Of a stretch of DNA of 64,000 nucleotides, positions 8,400-18,109 are shown piece after piece (the stretch's first letter is position 1; each line of letters opens with the position of its first letter). The stretch lies in NCBI RefSeq assembly GCF_033283405.1, contig NZ_JAWMQR010000002.1, positions 713,946 through 777,945 of the forward strand, written 5' to 3'. Under the pieces are notes generated by a model. It made no database searches. It was not told the DNA's origin and was given only the letters and a program-made list of their open reading frames with translations. Made by a program: the position numbers and the translations under genes. The DNA comes from Halioxenophilus sp033283405 (GTDB lineage: Bacteria > Pseudomonadota > Gammaproteobacteria > Pseudomonadales > Cellvibrionaceae).

Positions 8400-9845
8400 A
8401 TGGCAACACCAGCGACCGTATTGATTATCGACTCGCACAAGGAGACGCGGGCCAAACTGCAACAGAGCCTGCAACACGGCTACGAGCTGTTCGCCGCCGA
8501 CTCCCTGGCCCAGGCAGAAAAACTGCTCGCCGACCAGTGGATTCAGATCGTGGTCTGCGCCGGCGAGATGCTAAGCGATGGCCAGTTTATTGCCGATATC
8601 AAAAGCCGCTGGCCGGAGCTGCAGTGCATTGTCCTGGGCGAGGCCAAAACCATCGCCGCCCTGGCCCAGCTGCAGTCGCTGGTCTATCAATTTATTGCCG
8701 CCCCCTGGCAGGGGCAGCACCTGCGCCTGACGGTGGCAAACGCCTTCCTGCTGTTTCAACTGCAGCGCCAGAACGAGACCCTCAACCTCGAGTTGAAAAT
8801 GGCCGGCTACAAAAGCCAACAGAGCCCCAGCGAGCGCGAGAGCTACCACTTTAAAGATGGCATTGTGCGCAGCCCGCAGAGTCCCATGAACGACATCTGC
8901 GAGCACCTCTACCAGGTGGCCCCCTACGATATCTCGGTGTTGCTCACCGGCGAATCGGGTACCGGCAAGGAGCTGGCCGCACGCGCGCTGCACAACAACA
9001 GCCTGCGCTGGGATAAACCCTTCGTGGTGGAGAACTGCGGCGCCCTGCCCGATGACCTGCTCGAGAGCGAGCTGTTTGGCTGCAAACGCGGCGCCTTTAC
9101 CGGCGCCGTGGAGGATCGCCCGGGCCTCTTTCAGCGGGCCGATGGCGGCACCGTGTTTCTCGACGAGATTGGCGAGATCTCACCCGCTTTCCAGGTAAAA
9201 CTGTTACGGGTGTTGCAGGAGGGTGAGGTGCGGCCACTGGGCGGCAGCCAACCCCAGCGCATCGACGTGCGGGTGATTACCGCCACCAATAAAAACCTGG
9301 AGCAGGCCGTGGCCGCCGGCCAGTTTCGCGAGGATCTCTACTACCGCATCGCACCGGTCACCATCGCCCTGCCGCCCCTGCGCGAACGGCCCGACGATAT
9401 CCCCCTGCTGGCCGACTGCCTGCTCGACCAGGCGATCAAAAATTTGGGCAAACCGGCCCAGGGCTTCACCGCTGAGGTCTACCGTTATCTGCAGGCCTAC
9501 CCGTGGCCGGGCAATGTGCGCGAACTGCAAAACGAGATCAGCCGCATGCTGGTCACCAGCCGCGCCATGACCCTCGGCGCCGAGCTGCTCAACCGGCGGG
9601 TAAGCCAGGCCCTGGCCAGTAGCGAACCGACGCCGAGCGAAACCCTCACCGGCACCTTGAAGGATCGCGTCGAGGCCCTGGAGGCCAAAATTCTGCGCGA
9701 AACCCTGGTGCGCCTGCGCTGGAACAAGAGCAAAGCGGCCAATGAGCTGGGTCTCTCCCGGGTTGGGCTGCGCAGCAAGGTGGAGCGCTACGGTATCCAT
9801 CGCAGCAGCCCGTTGGAGGGCTCAGCCAAACTGGTCACCCCCTGA
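8400..9845 (+). CDS. hupR: Sigma-54 activator HupR/HoxA-like with a degenerate receiver domain
   Basis: NtrC-type regulator (481 aa) in the position of HupR/HoxA, the activator of hydrogenase structural genes. Order: receiver domain (1-120), AAA+ domain (about 155-390) with Walker A GESGTGKE, GAFTGA loop for sigma-54 and Walker B VFLDEIGE, then a C-terminal Fis-type helix-turn-helix (about 430-470). The receiver is unusual: the phosphorylation site Asp is Ala54 (VVCAGEML), the Thr/Ser position is Gly and the conserved Lys before Pro-Trp is Ala101 (FIAAPW). It therefore should not be switched by phosphorylation. No sensor kinase or regulatory hydrogenase lies in the window. It sits 24 nt after hypE and overlaps hypF. 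Confidence 0.9.
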   Translation: MATPATVLIIDSHKETRAKLQQSLQHGYELFAADSLAQAEKLLADQWIQIVVCAGEMLSDGQFIADIKSRWPELQCIVLGEAKTIAALAQLQSLVYQFIAAPWQGQHLRLTVANAFLLFQLQRQNETLNLELKMAGYKSQQSPSERESYHFKDGIVRSPQSPMNDICEHLYQVAPYDISVLLTGESGTGKELAARALHNNSLRWDKPFVVENCGALPDDLLESELFGCKRGAFTGAVEDRPGLFQRADGGTVFLDEIGEISPAFQVKLLRVLQEGEVRPLGGSQPQRIDVRVITATNKNLEQAVAAGQFREDLYYRIAPVTIALPPLRERPDDIPLLADCLLDQAIKNLGKPAQGFTAEVYRYLQAYPWPGNVRELQNEISRMLVTSRAMTLGAELLNRRVSQALASSEPTPSETLTGTLKDRVEALEAKILRETLVRLRWNKSKAANELGLSRVGLRSKVERYGIHRSSPLEGSAKLVTP

Positions 9846-12220
9846 TGGCCAGCGCCACCCTTATCCCCCCGGTCGCAACCAACAACCCACTGCGTGCCAA
9901 AAAGCTCACGGTGCGCGGCGTGGTGCAGGGGGTGGGGTTCCGGCCGACGGTGTTTCGCCTGGCGAGAGCCAATCAGATCACCGGCTGGGTGGCCAACTGC
10001 GGCGAAGGGGTGGAGATCTTTGCCTGGTACCAGGGCCGGCAGCTGGAAAGCCTCTTACAGCAACTGCAGCAGCAGCTGCCGCCCTTGGCCCGCATCGACG
10101 GCATCGAGACCAGCGCCATCGAGCCAAGCAGCCTGGAGGATCAACCACCACCACAGGACTTTACCATTCGGGCCAGCCGCAGCGGGCTGCTCGCCACCAG
10201 CATTACCGCCGATGCCGCCACCTGCCCCCACTGTTTGAGCGAGCTGTTCGAGCCCGGCAACCGCCGCTACCACTACCCGTTTATCAACTGCACCCACTGT
10301 GGCCCGCGCTTCTCCATCGTCAACGCCATCCCCTACGACCGTGCCAACACCAGTATGGCCGGCTTTGCGCAGTGCCCGAGCTGCCTGGCCGAATACCACC
10401 ACCCCGGCGACCGCCGTTTTCACGCCCAGCCCAACGCCTGCCCGGTGTGCGGGCCGGCGGTGTGGCTGGTGGATAAGCAGGGGCTAGAAGTCACTACGGA
10501 TGACGCCGTTGCCCGCGCCGCCCAGCAGATTGCGGCCGGCCTTATTGTCGCCATTAAGGGGTTGGGCGGGTTTCAGTTGGCGGTGGATGCCAGTAATGCA
10601 CAGGCCATCGCCCGCCTGCGCCAGCTAAAACAGCGGCCCAGTAAACCCCTGGCGCTGATGGCCCGCGATCTCTCCGCCATTCAGCCATTTGCCGAGCTCT
10701 GCCCCAGCGCGGAGTCGCTGCTCAACTCCGCCGCCGCCCCCATTGTACTGCTGCCCAAGCGTGGCGCGGCCTTGCCCGAGGCGATCGCACCGGGCCAGTC
10801 GACCCTTGGCGTGATGCTGGCCAACACCCCCCTGCACCATCTGCTGCTGGCCCACCTGCAACAGCCGATAGTGCTCACCTCCGGCAACGCCCGGGGCGAA
10901 CCGCAGATTATCGATAACGGCGAGGCACTGGCGAAACTGGCCGCGGTGGCTGACAGCTTCCTGCTGCACAACCGGCCAATCAGCAACCGGGTGGATGACT
11001 CGCTGGTGCAGGTGATCGACCAACAGCCGCGACTACTGCGCCGGGGACGGGGCTACGCCCCCGAATCCCTGCCCCTGCCCGAGGGCTTTAGCGCGGCCGA
11101 TGGCCTGCTGGCCATGGGCGCTGACCTGAAAAACAGCTTCTGTCTGCTGCACAAGGGGCGGGCGGTCACCTCCCAGTACATTGGCGACCTGCACCACCCG
11201 GTCACCCAGGCGGAGTTTGCCGGCCAGTTGCAACGCTTTGCCGAGCTCTACCAGTTTCAACCCCACCATATCGCCATCGACCAGCACCCCCGCTACGTCA
11301 GCAGCCAGCTGGGCCGGCAGTGGGCGGCCAGTCAGCAGGCCAAAGTCACCGCCGTGCAACACCACCACGCCCATATCGCCAGTGTTATGGCCGAGCACGG
11401 CCTGCCACTGGCGAGCGGGCCGGTGCTGGGCATTGCCCTGGATGGCCTGGGCTACGGCAGTGATGGCACGCTCTGGGGCGGCGAGCTGCTCCTGGCCGAC
11501 TATCGCTCGGCAAGGCGTTTGGCCCATTTTCAGCCGCTGCCACTGCTCGGCGGCGACAAGGCCAATATCGAACCCTGGCGCAACGCCCTCAGCCAACTGC
11601 TCAACCACAGCCAGTGGCCGGTGTTGGCCCGCGAGTTCAGAGCGCTGGGCATTGTTCAGTTTCTGCAGCAACAGCCGCTGCCGGTACTTACCGCCATGGC
11701 CGAGCGCGGCCTCAACAGCCCGCAGAGCAGCTCAGCCGGGCGCCTGTTTGATGCCGTGGCGGCGGTGTTGGGACTCTGTGTGGAGCAGCAGAGTTACGAG
11801 GGCGAGGCGGCCTGTCTGCTGGAGGCGCTGGCGGTACAGGCTTGGGATAAGCCGCTCGCGCCGTATGAGATCGAGCAGAGTAATCACCAACAGTTGAGCT
11901 GGGCCGGGCTCTGGCGGCCGCTGCTGGCGGATCTGCAGGCCGGAGTCGCCCGCGAGGTGGTCGCCGCGCGCTTTCATCGAACGGTGATTGAGCGCGTCGC
12001 CGATGTGGCGCACAGGATTGCCGCCGAGGCCAACTGCAGCACGGTGGTGCTGGCCGGCGGGGTTATGCAGAACCAACTGATTTTGACGGGTTTGTCACAA
12101 GCGCTACAGCCGCTTAAGGTACTCAGCCCGCGGCTGTTACCGGCTAACGATGGCGGTCTGGCCCTGGGCCAGGCGGTGATCGCCTTTGCCCAAAACCAGT
12201 CGATGAAGCCGCTGGGCTAA
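9845..12220 (+). CDS. hypF: Carbamoyltransferase HypF
   Basis: HypF (791 aa) converts carbamoyl phosphate and ATP to carbamoyl-AMP and transfers the carbamoyl group to HypE. Domains in order: acylphosphatase (VRGVVQGVGFRP, residues about 20-110), two zinc fingers (CPHC/CTHC and CPSC/CPVC, about 118-205), a YrdC-like domain (about 210-390) and a Kae1-like domain with the HHHAH metal motif near residue 504. Full length. It overlaps the regulator stop (TGATG), is the last gene of the cluster, and ends directly against the stop of the convergent flavodoxin gene with no spacer. Confidence 0.96.
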   Translation: MASATLIPPVATNNPLRAKKLTVRGVVQGVGFRPTVFRLARANQITGWVANCGEGVEIFAWYQGRQLESLLQQLQQQLPPLARIDGIETSAIEPSSLEDQPPPQDFTIRASRSGLLATSITADAATCPHCLSELFEPGNRRYHYPFINCTHCGPRFSIVNAIPYDRANTSMAGFAQCPSCLAEYHHPGDRRFHAQPNACPVCGPAVWLVDKQGLEVTTDDAVARAAQQIAAGLIVAIKGLGGFQLAVDASNAQAIARLRQLKQRPSKPLALMARDLSAIQPFAELCPSAESLLNSAAAPIVLLPKRGAALPEAIAPGQSTLGVMLANTPLHHLLLAHLQQPIVLTSGNARGEPQIIDNGEALAKLAAVADSFLLHNRPISNRVDDSLVQVIDQQPRLLRRGRGYAPESLPLPEGFSAADGLLAMGADLKNSFCLLHKGRAVTSQYIGDLHHPVTQAEFAGQLQRFAELYQFQPHHIAIDQHPRYVSSQLGRQWAASQQAKVTAVQHHHAHIASVMAEHGLPLASGPVLGIALDGLGYGSDGTLWGGELLLADYRSARRLAHFQPLPLLGGDKANIEPWRNALSQLLNHSQWPVLAREFRALGIVQFLQQQPLPVLTAMAERGLNSPQSSSAGRLFDAVAAVLGLCVEQQSYEGEAACLLEALAVQAWDKPLAPYEIEQSNHQQLSWAGLWRPLLADLQAGVAREVVAARFHRTVIERVADVAHRIAAEANCSTVVLAGGVMQNQLILTGLSQALQPLKVLSPRLLPANDGGLALGQAVIAFAQNQSMKPLG

Positions 12221-12688
12221 TCAGGCCGCGACACCCTGTTCACTCAACAGCTTATGCCACTCCAAAGCCCACTTGGCGGCGGCCAGCGGTTGGTTATCTT
12301 CCACCTGTGCATCCAGCAGGCAGATATCGCCAATGCGCTTGGCACCGGCTTTATAGAGCATCCCCTCCAGCTTCAAGCCACCGGCAGCAAACTGCGGGTA
12401 GCCCCGGTCGCCCAGGGCAATCACCCCGTAGTAGCGGCCGTGCAGGTCGACCACACCGTCGTCCATGGCGTAGTAGATGCCGTACAAATTGCGCGGCAAC
12501 TGGCCATCGCCGGTGGTGGAACAGCAAACCAGCAGCAGCTCTTGTGGGTCGCGCAGCAGATCGCGTGGCCCCAACTCCGAGATCAGCTCTACCTGGTGGC
12601 CCAAGCGCTCCATTAAGGCGCCCACCGCCTCCGCCGACTGCAGCGCACAGCCGTTGACGCTGCCGACCAGAATAAGAATTTTGGCCAT
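12221..12688 (-). CDS. MioC-like flavodoxin
   Basis: Single-domain flavodoxin (155 aa) of the MioC type. Visible FMN-binding elements are the P-loop region ILVGSVNGCALQSAE, the CCSTTGDGQLPRN loop and the ALGDRGYPQFAAGG loop. It probably carries electrons for a reductase partner that is not identifiable here. I choose ATG 12688 because GAGGG lies about 10 nt before it, while the ATG three codons upstream is immediately next to the GAGGG. Convergent with hypF, with adjacent stops. Confidence 0.8.
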   Translation of the reverse strand: MAKILILVGSVNGCALQSAEAVGALMERLGHQVELISELGPRDLLRDPQELLLVCCSTTGDGQLPRNLYGIYYAMDDGVVDLHGRYYGVIALGDRGYPQFAAGGLKLEGMLYKAGAKRIGDICLLDAQVEDNQPLAAAKWALEWHKLLSEQGVAA

Positions 12689-12939
12689 AGTGATCATGCC
12701 CTCGATTGGTGGTTATCCGACAATGCCGAGCTTAGCCACCCGGGTATTGCAAAAAGAGGGCCTCACCCGCAGTAAGCCACTGCTCCCACCCGCTACCCCC
12801 TATTTCCAAACCGCCTCCCACGCCACCTCGAACAGCTCACAGTGCGACCATTCCGCCGCCACCAAAAATTCATCAATTGTTAACCTGAGTTTAATCAGAT
12901 GGTAATATTCGCCAAAAAATTGCCCGATGGGAGAGAGTG

Positions 12940-13656
12940 ATGAATGCACAGACAGGCGCAATCGCGCCCAGCCAACACAGCTATGTTGATGCCAGCGGCC
13001 TGACCACTACCGAGGCACTGGTGATGCGCGCCCCCTTCTCGTTTCTGGTGGCGCCCAATATGTTGGACGAAAGCGATAAGCAGACGTTGATCGATGACTT
13101 CCCACTCAACAAAAGCGCCGGTTACCTGCCCTACAACCGCGAGAGCTGTGCCACCACCATCAACGAGTTGATCGACCAGATCGCCGCACCAGGCTTCGCC
13201 AACCCCCTGGGTGAGCAGCTGGGCATCGACAACCTCGCCCAATACCCCACCTACGTCTCCATTGCCACCAAGCTCAACAAGCGCCATGGCACCATCCACA
13301 CCGATGGCAAATCCAAGGTCGCCACCCTGCTGCTCTATTTGAATGAGGAGTGGTCGGGTGAGGGCAAAGGCTGCCTGCGCTTTTTAAACAAGATTGACGA
13401 TATCGAAGACACGGTGGTACCGGAAATTCAACCCAAGTTTGGCACCCTGGTCGCCTTTAAACGGGCCGACAACTCCTTCCACGGCCACCTGCCCTTCGAA
13501 GGCGAGCGCCGGGTGATTCAAATCGCCTGGCTGGTCAGCGACGAGGACGCCAAGCGCAAAGCCAAGCGCGGTAAGCTCTCCCAGAAGATCAAAAATCTGT
13601 TTAACCGAATGGATAAAAAAGTGGGCAGCCAGCGCGATGACAATGCCTATCATTGA
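12940..13656 (+). CDS. 2-oxoglutarate/Fe(II) oxygenase, prolyl-4-hydroxylase-like
   Basis: Protein of 238 aa with a 2OG-Fe(II) dioxygenase pattern in its second half: an HxD iron pair in HTDGKS near residue 119, a distal His in FHGHLPFEGERR near residue 180, and an Arg in that segment suited to bind 2-oxoglutarate. This matches the P4Hc-like PF13640 group. The last 40 residues are Lys/Arg rich. GGGAGAG precedes ATG 12940; a GTG directly before it is also possible. No substrate can be inferred; it stands alone with its own terminator. Confidence 0.65.
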   Translation: MNAQTGAIAPSQHSYVDASGLTTTEALVMRAPFSFLVAPNMLDESDKQTLIDDFPLNKSAGYLPYNRESCATTINELIDQIAAPGFANPLGEQLGIDNLAQYPTYVSIATKLNKRHGTIHTDGKSKVATLLLYLNEEWSGEGKGCLRFLNKIDDIEDTVVPEIQPKFGTLVAFKRADNSFHGHLPFEGERRVIQIAWLVSDEDAKRKAKRGKLSQKIKNLFNRMDKKVGSQRDDNAYH

Positions 13657-13696
13657 TTGGCCGGCTCGCTAACCGCGTCAACGCAATAACCCCCAT

Positions 13697-13724
13697 AAAA
13701 AACCTGCCAAACGGCAGGTTTTTT
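13697..13724. terminator. Bidirectional rho-independent terminator
   Basis: AAAAAACCTGCC, a 4-base loop, then GGCAGGTTTTTT: a perfect 12-bp stem with A and T runs on the two sides. It lies between the oxygenase gene (+) and the di-heme oxidoreductase gene (-), and can end both transcripts. Confidence 0.9.
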
Positions 13725-13746
13725 ATTTCCAGGCAGATGCAATTAG

Positions 13747-15384
13747 TTACAAACTGGTGGGCGTGCGCAGGGTGCGCAGGTAGGCCAACAGCGCCCGTCG
13801 TTGCGCATCGGTTAACACCCGGAACGCCTCGCGCTCAGCATAGGCTTCACCGTCGTGTTGCAGAATCGCGTCGGTGAGTGTTGAGGCGCGGCCATCGTGC
13901 AGATAGGGGGCGGTATCCGCCACACCCCACAGGCGGGCGGTAATAAAGGTACGATTCTGCTCTTCCGACTGGCCGGACAGGGTCTCTTGCAGGCGCGGCC
14001 CCATATCGTGCAGTTTCAAATCCGAGTGCAGCGGCACGGTGATACCGCCATGAGTGTTGCTGGGAAAGCCAATACTCGGTTGGCTGAGATCCACCTGATA
14101 GTAGAGCGTTTCTGGCGTAAACAGCGTCAGCCCCGGGCCAAATTCCGGAAAGTAATAATTTAACACCGCACTTCTGGTTGCAATTTCCGGTACATGGCAG
14201 CGGGCACAGCCAATCTCATCAAACAGTGCCGCGCCGACGGCGGCAACTACCGACTGCGGCGATGCCTGCGGTGGTTTGGTGGTGGTATTAAAAATGGCCA
14301 GGGCCGAGATGGGGCCAACGCCAATTTCATCAATATAACCATCGCCGTCGTGATCAACATCGTCGAAGATCTCCACCGGCTCAACCCCCTGGTGAAAACG
14401 GAGCGCGCCACAGTCGAAGTCGCGGGTGGTGACATTGTTACCCTTGCGACCAAAGGGGCGCACAATCAGGTCCGTGGCCACCCCCACCACTTGGCTGGTA
14501 TCCAACGCCAGCGCCTTGGTTTTGTCGCCATCGTTGCTATCGGCATAGAGCTTGGGTACTGCACTAAAGCCGATAAATTTATCGCGCGCCAGTTCGTCAT
14601 CCACCAGGCTGGTGCCGGCCGGATTGCAGTTGTGGGCGAAGCGTTTCTCCTTCTGCGCTTTTATCTCATCCTTCACCGCTTTGGTGGCGGTAATCAGATC
14701 CCACTTGATGTAACCAAAGTTAATGCCGTGGGTCTCCAGGGCAAACAATTCACCCGGGTTGGCCCGTGCTTTGGCTTTAATATCCTGCAGCTCCAGCGTC
14801 ATCTCCATGGCCAACAGTTCAATACCGCCGGAGCCAAACACAAACGGCGGATTGATAATGCGGCCATTAAAAAAGGCAAAGCCGTTGCCCGCTTGGTCGT
14901 CGATGTCGAACTCGGTGGCACGAGGCATGGCCATGGCGGCAATTCCGCCCACCCCGCCCACTAAAAAGCGGGCGGGAATCACGCCGTTACTGCCGACAAA
15001 ATGGCATTCGACACAGGCCTGGGCATCCAGGCCGTTAACCCGCAACGGAAAGGGATGGGGGATATCATCGTTGCCAACAATAAACGAAGGCCGGCCACCC
15101 TCTTCTGAGGTGGTCGCCAGGTTTTGTGGGCCATCGCCGACACCGTCGTAACGATTAAACGGGGTGGCAAACAGCTGTTCGCCCTGCTGTTGAATATCGC
15201 TCAACGGCAAGGCACCGGACTCGATATCGTCCTGGGTAATGGTCACCGTCAACGCGGGGTACTCACCGGGTGGTGGCTGCTGGCTGGTGTCGTTCGGGTT
15301 AACCAACGTCGCGGCAGCGGCAAGGCCGGGTAGGAAAAGTGCCAACAGGCCAAATTTTTTCGTTATCAATTGCATGCCTGACAT
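13747..15384 (-). CDS. Di-heme c-type oxidoreductase (DUF1111/DHOR family)
   Basis: Exported protein of about 545 aa with an N-terminal signal peptide ending near AAAAT and two heme c motifs, CVECH near residue 125 and CARCH near residue 395. The later WGVADTAPYLHDGRAST is typical of di-heme peroxidase-like proteins of the DUF1111 group. An EF-hand-like loop DVDHDGDGYID near residue 345 may bind calcium. I take ATG 15384, which has AAGGAG 10 nt upstream. The periplasmic substrate is unknown. Confidence 0.75.
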   Translation of the reverse strand: MSGMQLITKKFGLLALFLPGLAAAATLVNPNDTSQQPPPGEYPALTVTITQDDIESGALPLSDIQQQGEQLFATPFNRYDGVGDGPQNLATTSEEGGRPSFIVGNDDIPHPFPLRVNGLDAQACVECHFVGSNGVIPARFLVGGVGGIAAMAMPRATEFDIDDQAGNGFAFFNGRIINPPFVFGSGGIELLAMEMTLELQDIKAKARANPGELFALETHGINFGYIKWDLITATKAVKDEIKAQKEKRFAHNCNPAGTSLVDDELARDKFIGFSAVPKLYADSNDGDKTKALALDTSQVVGVATDLIVRPFGRKGNNVTTRDFDCGALRFHQGVEPVEIFDDVDHDGDGYIDEIGVGPISALAIFNTTTKPPQASPQSVVAAVGAALFDEIGCARCHVPEIATRSAVLNYYFPEFGPGLTLFTPETLYYQVDLSQPSIGFPSNTHGGITVPLHSDLKLHDMGPRLQETLSGQSEEQNRTFITARLWGVADTAPYLHDGRASTLTDAILQHDGEAYAEREAFRVLTDAQRRALLAYLRTLRTPTSL

Positions 15385-15827
15385 AGTGCAAAGTCTCCTT
15401 AGTAAGTGTGCGCTCAACAATGAGCGAGCGCAGACTAACAGGATGCAATTGAGTGGCTGGTGAATAGCGCGACGAATTTTTACAAACTGGCAAAATGAAC
15501 AGTCTATTCCGCAGTTTACGTTTTAAACTTTTCGCCACAATTTACGCATGCCACAACCTCGATTACCTATTTAATAAACCAGATGCCAGTCGATATGCAG
15601 TCGTAAAAAAGATAAAACCAGTTAGGATCTGTTAAAAACCAATGCTGTTAGCGTTAGCCCAAAAAAGAAGATGACAATAATTAACGCCATCACGAAATCA
15701 CTCTGGTAAAAAAATATTTACAAACAACCTGATTAAAAAAATGTCTGCCAGGCAGATAATTTTGTTCATCCATGGCGAGTAAGCAGTCATTTTTTTTAGC
15801 GAATCACAGGCAGCAAGCAGCCTAAAA
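15385..15827. other. Intergenic region upstream of the di-heme gene
   Basis: About 440 bases, AT-rich, between the di-heme gene and the end of the next gene upstream. It must hold the di-heme promoter. I see no convincing coding frame, no RNA gene and no strong operator. Confidence 0.4.
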
Positions 15828-15860
15828 TAAAAAAAGCCAGCACCCTAACGAGTGCTGGCT
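15828..15860 (-). terminator. Terminator of the TonB-dependent receptor gene
   Basis: On the minus strand, AGCCAGCAC and GTGCTGGCT form a 9-bp stem around an 8-base loop, followed by a run of T. It lies about 40 nt downstream of the receptor stop. Confidence 0.85.
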
Positions 15861-15901
15861 TCTTTGCGGGTTGGGCTCTTCTCAAACCCAGGCGCTAACC
15901 G

Positions 15902-18109
15902 TTAAAAAGTATAACCCACAGAGACACCAAACGTTCGCGGTGCACCCCAGGTAGTGAGCGGGCCATAAAATTGCGGCAGCACCTGGTTGCGGTACTCTTC
16001 ATCAGTGAGGTTGTCACCGTAAACTGCCACGGTGAACTGGTCAGATGGATCGCTCCACTCAGCCCGCAGGCTCAACAGCTGGTAGGAGTCCTGAGGGTAG
16101 GATTCCGCCGCATCGAAAAAGAAGTCCGAAGTGTAGTAGAGGTTGCCGGAGAAGTTGAGGTAACCCCAATCAACCTGGGTTTGATAAGCCACACCCAGAT
16201 TGGCAGTCCACTCTGGCGAACGCTGCATCTCAAAGCCGGAGGCATCGGTAAACGACGGCAGAAAGACACCAAAGGCCGGGCCACAGGCAACAAAATCAAG
16301 ACACTGTGCCCACACCTGGGATTGATCAAACTGGTCGTACTCCGCCTTCAGATAGTTGGCCGACAAATTAACTTCCCAATGCTCATCGATCGCGTAGCGC
16401 ACCGCACCTTCAGCCCCGTAGACGGTGGAGTCGGCGGCGTTGCGAATCACACTGGTGTCCGCCACAAAACTGGCCACCTGCAGATTGGAGTAGTCGTAGT
16501 AGTAAGCCGATAGATCAAACGCCAGCGAACCGGAACCAAATTTATAACCCACCTCGTAGGCTTTGATCTCCTCCGGCTCAACCTCGATATTATCCAGGGT
16601 GCCGCCACCCACGTTTAAAATGCCCGATTTAAAACCCTCGGTGTAGGAGGCGTAGAGCGAGGCGTTATCCGAAACCGCGTAGCGCAACGCCAAGCGCGGT
16701 GCCAGGTTGTCGTCGTCGACATCCGGCGCCGAAACCGCTTCCAGTCCATTGACCGTCGGCTCCAGGAAGTAACCGTGGTCGATGGAATCACGGCTGTAGC
16801 GCAGGCCCAAGGTCAGGAAGAGGTTGTCGGCCAACGCGTAGGTGGCATCGCCAAACACGGCCACGGAGGAGACGTCGACACTGGAACCACCGCTGCGCAC
16901 AAACGGGCCGCCGGCAACCGAACCACGGTTGTTTTTAATGGCCGAGGTGTTCTCGAAATAGAACAGCCCGGTGGTCCACTGCAATGGCCCGCTATCGTTG
17001 GAAGAGAGCAGAAACTCCTGGGTGAAGACATCTTCGAAGCTGTCGAAAATAAAGTGGAAGATTGGCAGCGCGGAGGCATCGAAATCTTCGTAGTGGGTGC
17101 CCTCCTCCTCGCGCACCTGGGTGTAGGAGGTGAGCGTGAAGGCGTCGAAATCGGCGGTTAAGGTCAACTGGGCGGTGGTGCCTTCGGCGTCGAATTGCGG
17201 CAGGAAGCCATTGGAGACCTCATTGGCATCGGTCGCCACTGTTGAACCATAAACGGCGGCTGTTGAGTAGGCCACGCCATCGCGGCTGTAACCGCCGGCG
17301 GCCAGGTAGGTGTTGTCGTCCATACGGGCGTAACCGTAGCGGAACAGGGCGGAAAAGTTATCGCTCACCTGCCACTTGGCACCTAAACGCACCGAGGAGT
17401 TCTCATACTCGGCGTCGGTGTCGCTGCCGGTAATAATGTTGTCGACGTAACCATCGCTGGCTCGGAACGAACCGGCCACGTCAAAGGCCAAGTCATCCGA
17501 CGGACCACCGGTCATGTACAGCGCCACTTTCGAAGTGTTGTAGTTGCCGTAGCTCGCCTCCACCTGGCCGCCAAACTCGCTGCTGGGGGCGGTGGTGGTG
17601 AGCAGAATGGCACCGCCGGTGGAGTTGCGGCCAAACAGGGTGCCCTGGGGCCCTTTCAACACCTGTACACTCTCAATATTGAGCAGCTCAACATCGGCCA
17701 TCAATGGGCTGGGTGTGTAGAAACCATCGGCGTAAATACCGACGTTGGAGCTGCCACCAGCTACCACCACGGCAGTACCCACGCCGCGAATAGTGGGCTG
17801 GGCATAATTACCGGTGTAGTCAAAGCGCAGCCCCGGAGTCAGTTTCATGATGTCGCTCAGTTGCTGCACATCGCCTTTGCCCAGCTGCTCGGAGCCGATG
17901 GCGGTAATGGCGATGGGCACGTCCAGCGCCTTTTCCGAACGGCGCTGGGCGGTAACGGTTACCTCTTCCAAAACACCGGCGGCTGCGGTCGACTGCTGGG
18001 CCATAGCCGAGCTGGCCATACCCATACCGGCCAGCAATAAACACAAAGGGAGACGTGCAGCTGGGGCTGGCTGCCTTAACGAGCGCCCGCAAGAGTTGTT
18101 GTTATTCAT
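15902..18109 (-). CDS. TonB-dependent outer membrane receptor 1
   Basis: Receptor of 735 aa with signal peptide (cleavage near AMAQQ), a TonB box region (LEEVTVTAQRRSEKALDVPI, residues about 46-65), plug domain with the typical VLKGPQGTLFGRNSTGG and a beta-barrel ending in an aromatic Phe (VSVGYTF). This is the sub-family common in Sphingomonads and marine Gammaproteobacteria that take up aromatics, siderophores or oligomers; the ligand is not determinable. It stands alone with its own terminator, next to hydrolase genes. Confidence 0.93.
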   Translation of the reverse strand: MNNNNSCGRSLRQPAPAARLPLCLLLAGMGMASSAMAQQSTAAAGVLEEVTVTAQRRSEKALDVPIAITAIGSEQLGKGDVQQLSDIMKLTPGLRFDYTGNYAQPTIRGVGTAVVVAGGSSNVGIYADGFYTPSPLMADVELLNIESVQVLKGPQGTLFGRNSTGGAILLTTTAPSSEFGGQVEASYGNYNTSKVALYMTGGPSDDLAFDVAGSFRASDGYVDNIITGSDTDAEYENSSVRLGAKWQVSDNFSALFRYGYARMDDNTYLAAGGYSRDGVAYSTAAVYGSTVATDANEVSNGFLPQFDAEGTTAQLTLTADFDAFTLTSYTQVREEEGTHYEDFDASALPIFHFIFDSFEDVFTQEFLLSSNDSGPLQWTTGLFYFENTSAIKNNRGSVAGGPFVRSGGSSVDVSSVAVFGDATYALADNLFLTLGLRYSRDSIDHGYFLEPTVNGLEAVSAPDVDDDNLAPRLALRYAVSDNASLYASYTEGFKSGILNVGGGTLDNIEVEPEEIKAYEVGYKFGSGSLAFDLSAYYYDYSNLQVASFVADTSVIRNAADSTVYGAEGAVRYAIDEHWEVNLSANYLKAEYDQFDQSQVWAQCLDFVACGPAFGVFLPSFTDASGFEMQRSPEWTANLGVAYQTQVDWGYLNFSGNLYYTSDFFFDAAESYPQDSYQLLSLRAEWSDPSDQFTVAVYGDNLTDEEYRNQVLPQFYGPLTTWGAPRTFGVSVGYTF

